DNA of 27,244 nt from Clostridia bacterium (lineage in GTDB: Bacteria > Bacillota_A > Clostridia > Oscillospirales > CAG-272), in contig JAGBGE010000028.1 of assembly GCA_017936125.1 (NCBI GenBank), positions 1-27,244 of the forward strand. Reading direction: 5' to 3'. This document shows positions 15,502 through 20,994 of this stretch, one piece after another (positions within the stretch are counted from its first letter, which is position 1; each line of letters opens with the position of its first letter). The notes below the pieces were generated by a model that saw only the letters and a list, made by a program, of their open reading frames with translations, did no database searches and had not been told where the DNA came from. The translations under genes and the position numbers were made by a program.

Positions 15502-16373
15502 AATATCCCGAACGCCTGATTTATTCCGCCGCCTATAATCAGCGCGGCGGCATTCACTATCTCGTTGATCTCCTTTGGCGATACGAACATTGAGGGGTAG
15601 GTTTGCGGCTTCGGGCGCTTTTCGCCGTTTGGATTATAGTAGAACATTCGCGAGTCGATAATCGTCGGCACACCTATCGCAATTACCGGTACGCCGACCG
15701 TATCTATGCTTATCGGCTGTCTTGGATTGCCAAGACCGCTGCCGGGCGCAACGCCGGTGTTGCATATCTGCACCGTAGTTCCGAGTCGCTCGACAGCTCT
15801 CGATGCGAGAGCGTCTATTACTATCACGGCATCGGGCCCCAGCGCTTCGCATAGCCCACGTATCGTTACCGCGGCATCGAGTCCGCTCGTGGCGGCAACT
15901 CCCGGGCTGCATACGGCGATTTCCGCACAGTTGAGGTCCTCAAAGAGCCGCCTGTTCATCTCTCTGATATGCAGAGTTGGCTTGACTATTTTTGCTGCCT
16001 CTGCTCCCACCGCATCCGGTGTGAGAGAGGGGTTGCCGAGCCCCGCGACGAGAATCCTCTCGGGGAAAATATCCGACGCGTCGAAAATGTAGCACAGCTC
16101 TCTCGCGACCTCGTCGCGAGCGTCGATTATCGACTCGCTATCGAGCAGATCCATTCGCCCGATATTCAGCGTGTCGTACATTCCTATGGGGCGACCTATT
16201 GATTCTGCCCCTCTTTTTGTGGTGATTTTTATTCTTTCCCAGCTTCCGATGATACCGTCATCGCATTTGTAATCCACACCCTCCAGCCTTACGTCAGCGC
16301 GTCTGCGCTCGGTGGCGAGGTCGGTGTAGGGAAAGTCACCCTTGTAGTTTCGTTCCGTATAATATCCGTACAT
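15498..16373 (-). CDS. gpr: GPR endopeptidase, germination protease of small acid-soluble spore proteins (291 aa)
   Basis: Made in the forespore as a zymogen; on germination it cleaves the small acid-soluble proteins that coat spore DNA. The N-terminal segment DFPYTDLATE is the family's autoprocessing region and resembles the cleavage site in the substrates. Conserved blocks are VAGLGNPSLTPDAVG, ICNTGVAPGSGLGNPR and VIAIGVPTIID. Length is a little below the Bacillus enzyme (about 370 aa). The start is the ATG at 16373, with AGGAGG 6 nt upstream (16380-16385); a longer frame from 16424 lacks a comparable site. Convergent with obg (4-nt overlap of stop codons) and divergent from the DUF4364 gene. 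It is strong evidence that the organism sporulates. Confidence 0.95.
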   Translation of the reverse strand: MYGYYTERNYKGDFPYTDLATERRRADVRLEGVDYKCDDGIIGSWERIKITTKRGAESIGRPIGMYDTLNIGRMDLLDSESIIDARDEVARELCYIFDASDIFPERILVAGLGNPSLTPDAVGAEAAKIVKPTLHIREMNRRLFEDLNCAEIAVCSPGVAATSGLDAAVTIRGLCEALGPDAVIVIDALASRAVERLGTTVQICNTGVAPGSGLGNPRQPISIDTVGVPVIAIGVPTIIDSRMFYYNPNGEKRPKPQTYPSMFVSPKEINEIVNAAALIIGGGINQAFGIF

Positions 16374-16453
16374 TTCACTCCTCCTTTTTAGTGATTCTTG
16401 ACCGAGCGACTCGGCTTTATTCATCGGGAGTGAAATGAAAGAAAGGCTATATA

Positions 16454-17008
16454 ATGAAAAAGCATAAGCAGTTTGGACTTAATACCATAACCGACTTAAA
16501 GGTGTTCTTACTATTCCTGCTCGACAACATTCGTTATCCCATCGACCGTGATACTATTTTAAGTATAATAGAAGAAAACACCGACGATATTTCTCTCGAC
16601 TACGAGCAGTGTCTTGGCGAGCTTGCTGAGTCGGAGCATCTTCTCTATGATGAAATAGAGGGCGAGAGATACTATATGATTTCCGACAAGGGCAGGGCGG
16701 TTGCCTCCGAGCTCTACGACAGCCTCGACGCCGGCTTCCGCGAGAGGAGTCTGCGCTCCGCCAGCAAGCACGTTTCTCTCTCCAAAAGCGGCGCGTCTAT
16801 CAAGGCGTACGTTGAGGAAACCGAGATGAAGCGCTTTCGCGTTACTCTCGAGGCGTACGACCGCTACGGTGAGATAATGAAGACCTCGCTTACCGTCAAT
16901 TCCCGTGCCGAAGCCGAGCAGATAAAGCGTAATTTTGAGTCAAAGCCCGACGGAGTTTACCGCGGAGTTTTGTTTTCAGCGACGGGAAGAATAGAGTATT
17001 TGTCATAG
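16454..17008 (+). CDS. DUF4364 family protein, probable winged-helix regulator (184 aa)
   Basis: A Clostridia-specific family without an assigned role, as far as I know. The N-terminal ~95 residues look like a winged helix of the PadR or MarR kind (NTITDLKVFLLFLLDNIRYPID, then LGELAESEHLLYDE and YYMISDKGRAVASELYDSL). The C-terminal ~85 residues alternate strands and helices. It is cytosolic with no membrane segment. The ribosome binding site is modest (GAAAGG, 7 nt before the ATG). The gap to gpr is 80 nt and holds no convincing sigma-A promoter for either gene. The sigma factor gene downstream has its own promoter. Confidence 0.75.
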   Translation: MKKHKQFGLNTITDLKVFLLFLLDNIRYPIDRDTILSIIEENTDDISLDYEQCLGELAESEHLLYDEIEGERYYMISDKGRAVASELYDSLDAGFRERSLRSASKHVSLSKSGASIKAYVEETEMKRFRVTLEAYDRYGEIMKTSLTVNSRAEAEQIKRNFESKPDGVYRGVLFSATGRIEYLS

Positions 17009-17045
17009 AAAGCATATGATCATTGTCATTTTGCACAAAATTTAG

Positions 17046-17098
17046 GTAAATTTTATGTAAGAAATTGTAAAATTTACGAAGAAATTATTATTTTTTTT
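17046..17098. repeat. AT-rich inverted repeat between DUF4364 and sigH-like genes
   Basis: GTAAATTTTA (17046-17055) and TAAAATTTAC (17068-17077) form a 10-bp perfect inverted repeat with a 12-nt loop; a T-rich run follows at 17088-17098. It may be a weak terminator for DUF4364 or an operator just upstream (33 nt) of the sigH-like promoter. Confidence 0.4.
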
Positions 17099-17109
17099 GA
17101 AAAAATCTA

Positions 17110-17138
17110 TTGACAAATAATTACAGCAAATATATAAT
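17110..17138 (+). promoter_or_regulatory. sigma-A promoter of the sigH-like gene
   Basis: Perfect -35 TTGACA (17110-17115) and -10 TATAAT (17133-17138), with a 17-nt spacer. Transcription would begin near 17145, leaving a leader of only about 20 nt before the ATG at 17165. Confidence 0.85.
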
Positions 17139-17164
17139 ATTCGTGTAAATGGAAGTTTTTACAA

Positions 17165-17722
17165 ATGAGCTTGTATGATGATGCAGAAATCGGCGCTCTG
17201 ATCAGGAGCTGCCGAGCACGTGACGACGAGGCTTTCGACGAGCTCGTTCGTCGCTATACGCCTATGATGCGTAAGGTTATTTCGAGCTTCGACTCGCAGC
17301 ACGACTTTGACGAGCTGTTTGCCGAGGCGTGCGTTGCTCTTCATCGCGCGGTACAGCGCTATGACTTGGAGCAGAGCGAGGTGACCTTCGGACTTTACGC
17401 GCGTATTTGCGTTCGCAACCGAATAGTCGACCTGCTTCGCGCTGCCGATGCGGTGCAGAACATTTCGGACTGCGACGTTGAGCAGATCTCAGATGACGAA
17501 TCGGTGGAGTCGGGAATTGTAGGTAGAGAGACTATTGACAATGCGCTCGCCTCTGCGAAGAATCTGCTTTCTGATTACGAGTACCGTGTACTCATACTTC
17601 ACATTCAGGGTTATAAGACGGCTGCGATAGCGAAAATGCTTTCTCGCTCGGCAAAGTCGGTGGACAATGCCAAGTCGCGTCTTTTCCGCCGCCTGCGAGA
17701 GCATCTCGGTGATATAACCTGA
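17165..17722 (+). CDS. sigH: RNA polymerase sigma-70 family factor, SigH-like (185 aa)
   Basis: Alternative sigma factor. Region 2 is at about residues 15-85 (DDEAFDELVRRYTPMMRKVI, then FGLYARICVRNRIVDLLRAA) and region 4 at about 135-183, with the helix-turn-helix YKTAAIAKMLSRSAKSVDNAKSRLFRRLREHL. The KSVDNA...R segment is characteristic of SigH (Spo0H), which starts the sporulation programme. At 185 aa it is shorter than the 218-aa Bacillus protein. The Shine-Dalgarno is a modest GGAAG, 9 nt upstream. A nine-codon out-of-frame ORF (17149-17178) overlaps the start. The usual rpmG-secE-nusG neighbours are not present. Sigma family is firm; SigH rather than another small sigma is likely but not certain. 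Confidence 0.82.
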   Translation: MSLYDDAEIGALIRSCRARDDEAFDELVRRYTPMMRKVISSFDSQHDFDELFAEACVALHRAVQRYDLEQSEVTFGLYARICVRNRIVDLLRAADAVQNISDCDVEQISDDESVESGIVGRETIDNALASAKNLLSDYEYRVLILHIQGYKTAAIAKMLSRSAKSVDNAKSRLFRRLREHLGDIT

Positions 17723-17740
17723 AAAATTTAATTAGTCATT

Positions 17741-17810
17741 ATGCCCAAGGTAGCTTAAGGGAGAGCGTTGGTTTTTACAAAGGCGTCGGTTGGAATCCGT
17801 CTCAGGGCAA
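17741..17810 (+). pseudogene. degenerate tRNA-like sequence, possibly a tRNA-Val(UAC) remnant
   Basis: The stretch can be laid out as a broken tRNA. The ends GCCC/GGGC (17743-17746, 17805-17808) form part of an acceptor stem. A 4-bp D stem GCTT/GAGC (17753-17756, 17763-17766) encloses a GG-containing loop. TTTACAA (17774-17780) fits an anticodon loop with UAC. A T arm GTCGG/CCGTC (17785-17789, 17797-17801; 4 of 5 pairs) encloses TTGGAAT, one base from the canonical TTCGAAT. The 3' half of the anticodon stem looks deleted, about 5 nt are missing overall, and there is no encoded CCA. It is therefore unlikely to be a working tRNA. It lies in the leader of the zinc-ribbon gene. A structured leader unrelated to tRNA is the alternative. 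Confidence 0.35.
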
Positions 17811-17841
17811 ATATTAAAAAACCTTTAAGGGAGAAACAAAC

Positions 17842-18129
17842 ATGTACCAGGACGAGACATTGAAGTGCAGAGATTGTGGCAATGAGTTCGTGTTCACAGC
17901 AGGTGAGCAGGAGTTCTATGCGTCGAGAGGATTTGAGAACAAGCCCTCCAGATGCAAGGAGTGCCGCGCCGCAAAGAAGAATGCGCAGAAGGTTGCTAGA
18001 GAGATGTTCGATGCAGTCTGCGTAGAGTGCGGCAAGGAGTGCCAAGTGCCCTTCAAGCCCACCGAAGGTAAGCCCGTTTACTGCAGCGAGTGCTTTGCAG
18101 CAAAGAGAGCAGCACAGGACGCTGAGTAA
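17842..18129 (+). CDS. small zinc-ribbon domain protein (95 aa)
   Basis: Two zinc-ribbon halves: C-R-D-C near residues 9-12 with CKEC near 39-42 in the N-terminal ribbon, and CVEC/CSEC in the C-terminal ribbon. The motif order (ECxDC...FTxGEQxFYxxKGF...PxRCxxCR) is that of the widespread Firmicute zinc-ribbon proteins annotated only as 'zinc-binding domain'. It is small, cytosolic and rich in Lys, Arg and Ala near the second knuckle. AAGGGAG (17827-17833) is 8 nt before the ATG. It follows the sigma factor gene by 119 nt, with a tRNA-like sequence in between, and is followed by a hairpin cluster with a terminator. Function is unknown; nucleic-acid or ribosome binding is inference. Confidence 0.85.
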   Translation: MYQDETLKCRDCGNEFVFTAGEQEFYASRGFENKPSRCKECRAAKKNAQKVAREMFDAVCVECGKECQVPFKPTEGKPVYCSECFAAKRAAQDAE

Positions 18130-18140
18130 TCTACGCCTGT

Positions 18141-18193
18141 GACCACCGTATTACATACGGGTGAGGTCTACCTTAACTCACCTATTCGTGAGT
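18141..18193 (+). repeat. two small hairpins in the 3' region of the zinc-ribbon gene
   Basis: The first (18141-18168) has GACC/GGTC outer arms and a CCGTA-TTACA-TACGG core. The second (18176-18193) is ACTCAC-6 nt-GTGAGT. Neither has a T-tract. They lie directly before the strong terminator, suggesting a folded mRNA 3' end. Confidence 0.45.
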
Positions 18194-18194
18194 A

Positions 18195-18236
18195 ACAAAA
18201 GAGGATTTGGTGTTAGCCAAATCCTCTTTTGTTTTT
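18195..18236 (+). terminator. strong intrinsic terminator after the zinc-ribbon gene
   Basis: A perfect 16-bp stem (18195-18210 and 18217-18232, core GAGGATTTGG/CCAAATCCTC) with a 6-nt loop TGTTAG, continuing into a T run on plus. Read on minus, TTTTGTT follows, so it may also stop readthrough from the MATE gene. Confidence 0.88.
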
Positions 18237-18355
18237 TGGGTTGCTTTATTTAGGCATAACCGAACGAAAAAGGTAGAGGTTCTTTTAATTTGAGCCACTA
18301 CCTTTAGTTTTACACGAGAAAATCTAAGGTTAAAACCTACGGTTTTCTCTTTTTT
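18237..18355 (+). terminator. two further hairpins, the second terminator-like, in the gene-free stretch
   Basis: Hairpin one (18269-18305): AAAGGTAG paired with CTACCTTT, an A-A mismatch, then GGTTC/GAGCC and a 9-nt loop. Hairpin two (18316-18349): GAGAAAATC paired with GGTTTTCTC (one G-T), an inner AGGT/ACCT stem with TAAA loop, and a following T6 run. The pair is flanked by GAACGAAAAA (from 18262) and TTTTTCGTTC (to 18373). I see no gene here. Confidence 0.5.
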
Positions 18356-18471
18356 ATTTGAGTTTTTTCGTTCTATCTCCGTTTTTTCGCTTGATGTATT
18401 CATATACACCTATCGCTCAAAAACGGCGATTTCTGCTCTAAATCAAGCTAGCCCCGAAAGGTGCTTCGTAC

Positions 18472-18529
18472 TAAGAATTCAGCATTTTTATTTCTACGCT
18501 GTCATAGCTTTGATTTTGCTGAATTCTTA
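18472..18529. repeat. 13-bp inverted repeat with 32-nt loop near the MATE 3' end
   Basis: TAAGAATTCAGCA (18472-18484) and TGCTGAATTCTTA (18517-18529) are perfect inverted copies. No T-tract follows on either strand. It lies 24 nt beyond the MATE stop codon. From 18356 to 18552 nothing else coding is evident. Confidence 0.6.
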
Positions 18530-18552
18530 ATGACTCAGCCCCTTTATTCTGT

Positions 18553-19944
18553 TTATTCGGCCTCGGTTCTGAATTTTTTGTCAATCTTCCTCGTGGCGAA
18601 TATCAGCGTAATTGCCATAAGAATTGCTGCTGATAGCCAGGAAATCGGGTAAATCGTGTATATGCCGACGAGCGAATTGAACTCGGGCATAGGGAAGAAG
18701 AAGAATACCCAGAGCGACCTCAGCACGCAGATGCAGATAACGCTCATTACCATAGGTGTAACCGAGTATCCGAGTCCTCGCAGCGAGCCGGAGAGAGCGT
18801 CCATAACTCCGCAGAGGAAGTAGGTGGAGAGCATAAATTTCATCAGCTCCATAGTCGCCGCAATTACCGCCTCTTTATTCGGGTCGTCGGGCGAAATATA
18901 AAGGCTCGCTATCTCTCTGCCGAAGAAGAGGATAATCTGACCGCCAACGAAGCCGATTATTGCCACCTGGAGCACCGAGAAGAGAATTGATTTTTTGATT
19001 CTCTCGGGCTTCCTTGCGCCGTAGTTCTGACCGGTGAAGGTCATAGCCGTGTGCAGATAGCTGTTCATCGAGCTGTATACGATACCCTCAATGTTTATCG
19101 CGATAGTTTTCGCTGAAATATCTGTTGTAGGCAGGGTATTGATACCGCTGGTCAGAATGATGTTGGAGATAGAGAAGAGCGTGCTTTGCAGTCCGGCGGG
19201 GAGTCCCATCTGGAGTATTCGCTTGAGAAGTGGGAAATCCACTCGCATTTTGGAAATATCAAGAGCGTAGGGCATATCCCTGCGCTTGAATAGCAATACA
19301 ACAACGGCAATAGCCGAGAGATACTGTGCGATAATCGTCGCTGTGGCAACGCCGTCAACCGACATACCGCATACGATGACGAAGAAAAGGTTGAGCAGCA
19401 CGTTGATTATTCCCGACGAGGAGAGAATATAAAGCGGAGTTTTCGAGTCTCCGACAGAGCGGAAAATCGCCGCGCCGAAGTTATATACCGAGCTTGCGGG
19501 AATGCCGATACAGGTTATGTGAAGATAGAGGCACGCCAGCTCCATTATCTCGTCCTTCGTGCCCATAAGCTCGAGGGCAGGGCGCGTGAACACAAGTCCT
19601 ACTACACCGAAGAATATGCCGCCCACAAGCGAGAAGATCATAGAGGTATGTACCGTGCGAGAGAGTCTGTCAAGCTGTCTTGCGCCGTAGCACTGCGCGA
19701 TAACCACGCCTGCACCGCCCGCAATTCCCATAAGGAGATTGATAATCAGATTACCGAGCGAGCTCGTTGAGCCGACCGCCGCTAGCGCGAGCGGATTGCC
19801 CGAGAACTGACCGACGATAATGTTGTCTGCGATATTATATAGCAGCTGTAAAATTCCCGTCAGCATAATAGGCAGCGAGTATAGCAGCATTCGTGAGAAT
19901 ATAGGCCCCTCGGTGATGCCCGCGTATTTTTTCGTTTCTGTCAT
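18553..19944 (-). CDS. MATE family efflux transporter (463 aa)
   Basis: Cation-coupled multidrug or toxin extruder of the inner membrane. About twelve hydrophobic segments run through the protein in two halves, starting GPIFSRMLLYSLPIMLTGILQ, with family features such as DNIIVGQF in helix 2 and QCYGA, and the second-half counterpart GQNYGARKPERIKKS. The length fits NorM/DinF-type proteins. The start is the ATG at 19944, with AAAGGAG 6 nt upstream (19951-19957); the frame continues 10 codons further upstream without a ribosome binding site. It has its own perfect-spaced promoter and is divergent from rlmB, so it is a single-gene unit. Substrate is unknown. Confidence 0.92.
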   Translation of the reverse strand: MTETKKYAGITEGPIFSRMLLYSLPIMLTGILQLLYNIADNIIVGQFSGNPLALAAVGSTSSLGNLIINLLMGIAGGAGVVIAQCYGARQLDRLSRTVHTSMIFSLVGGIFFGVVGLVFTRPALELMGTKDEIMELACLYLHITCIGIPASSVYNFGAAIFRSVGDSKTPLYILSSSGIINVLLNLFFVIVCGMSVDGVATATIIAQYLSAIAVVVLLFKRRDMPYALDISKMRVDFPLLKRILQMGLPAGLQSTLFSISNIILTSGINTLPTTDISAKTIAINIEGIVYSSMNSYLHTAMTFTGQNYGARKPERIKKSILFSVLQVAIIGFVGGQIILFFGREIASLYISPDDPNKEAVIAATMELMKFMLSTYFLCGVMDALSGSLRGLGYSVTPMVMSVICICVLRSLWVFFFFPMPEFNSLVGIYTIYPISWLSAAILMAITLIFATRKIDKKFRTEAE

Positions 19945-19980
19945 ATCCTTCTCCTTTCGTAATTCAGTTTGCAAAAAGAT

Positions 19981-20009
19981 ATTTTAGACCATCACGCATA
20001 ATTTGTCAA
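19981..20009 (-). promoter_or_regulatory. promoter of the MATE gene
   Basis: On minus, TTGACA (20009-20004), 17-nt spacer, TAAAAT (19986-19981), about 37 nt before the start codon. Confidence 0.75.
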
Positions 20010-20068
20010 TCCCTTTTTGAAAAAAGATAAAATAATACAAAAAATAAATATTTTTTTACATTTTCTAC

Positions 20069-20097
20069 TGTACAAATTAAAATATTTATGATATAAT
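20069..20097 (+). promoter_or_regulatory. probable promoter of the rlmB operon
   Basis: -10 TATAAT (20092-20097) is perfect; the -35 TGTACA (20069-20074) is weak (4/6), 17 nt upstream. The leader would be about 55 nt. Confidence 0.5.
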
Positions 20098-20159
20098 AAA
20101 ATCGGTGTGTAATAGTTTAATGACAAAAGCACATTGATTTTGTTTTATGAGTGTGAAAA

Positions 20160-20990
20160 ATGGATAATTATAAAAAGAAAAATAACCGTCAGAGGTCGGG
20201 CAACCGCTTCCACGGTAATGACAATTATCGCAGAAAGCCCGAGGAGATTGACGAGTGCACCGTCTTTGGCAGAAACTCGGTCAAGGAGCTTCTCGCAGGC
20301 GGCAGAGATATAGAGAAGGTATATATTCAGTCAGGTGAGCGTGAGGGCTCGGTGAACGTTCTTATCGGCATCGCGGCGGAGAGAAAGATTCCGATTATCG
20401 AGGTCGACCGTGTGAAGCTCGACAGCCTCACCGCAGGCGCGCATCATCAGGGAATAGTTGCTATCGCCGCCGAGCGTAATTATTATACGGTTGACGAGAT
20501 TCTCGCGTATGCGGAGGAGAGAGGAGAGCCGCCCTTTATCGTTATACTTGACGGAGTAGAGGACCCTCATAATCTCGGTGCTATCATTCGTTCTGCCGAG
20601 TGTTCGGGCGCGCATGGTGTTATTATACCGAAGCGCAGAGCGGTTGGTCTTACGTCGACTGCGGCAAAGGCATCGGCAGGCGCTATTGAATATATGCGTG
20701 TTGCCAAGGTGACCAACCTGGCTATGACTATCGACTATCTCAAGGAGAGCGGCCTTTGGCTTTACGCTGCCGATATGGATGGCGGTAATTATTACGAAAC
20801 CGATATGTCCGGCTCTGTTGCCGTCGTTCTTGGCAGCGAGGGCTTTGGAGTATCCAGGCTCGTTAAGGAAAAATGCGATTTCACCGTTTCCATTCCCTTG
20901 TATGGAAACGTCAATTCTATGAACGTGTCCTGCGCAGGCGCGGTTATTATGACCGAGGTTGCAAGACAGAGAAAATTAAAGAAGGGGTAA
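20160..20990 (+). CDS. rlmB: 23S rRNA 2'-O-methyltransferase, RlmB/TrmH (SpoU) family (276 aa)
   Basis: SAM-dependent methylation of a ribose (Gm2251 in E. coli 23S rRNA), with the deep trefoil-knot SPOUT fold. A basic N-terminal tail (1-30) precedes the substrate-binding domain (FGRNSVKELLAGGRDIEKVYIQ). The catalytic domain shows the three SpoU motifs: DGVEDPHNLGAIIRSAE, VLGSEGFGVSRLV and SIPLYGNVNSMNVSCA, where NSMNVS replaces the usual NSLNVS. Length is slightly above the E. coli protein because of the tail. The ATG at 20160 lacks a good ribosome binding site, but no other start fits better. The next gene starts 4 nt after the stop. RlmB versus a close paralogue (for example a tRNA methyltransferase) cannot be fully separated by eye. 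Confidence 0.88.
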   Translation: MDNYKKKNNRQRSGNRFHGNDNYRRKPEEIDECTVFGRNSVKELLAGGRDIEKVYIQSGEREGSVNVLIGIAAERKIPIIEVDRVKLDSLTAGAHHQGIVAIAAERNYYTVDEILAYAEERGEPPFIVILDGVEDPHNLGAIIRSAECSGAHGVIIPKRRAVGLTSTAAKASAGAIEYMRVAKVTNLAMTIDYLKESGLWLYAADMDGGNYYETDMSGSVAVVLGSEGFGVSRLVKEKCDFTVSIPLYGNVNSMNVSCAGAVIMTEVARQRKLKKG

Positions 20991-20994
20991 TAAC

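Noticed and set aside
15526..15550. CCGCCGC/GCGGCGG hairpin as an obg terminator
   Set aside because: The 7-bp stem lies inside gpr and has no T-tract on either strand, so it is probably ordinary glycine/alanine codon symmetry.
16374..16453. A TGAATA box upstream of gpr, like the -35 of forespore sigma factor G promoters
   Set aside because: Forespore regulation is expected for gpr, but no matching -10 lies at the 17-18 nt spacing; the nearest ACTA-like match is too far away and too close to the ribosome binding site.
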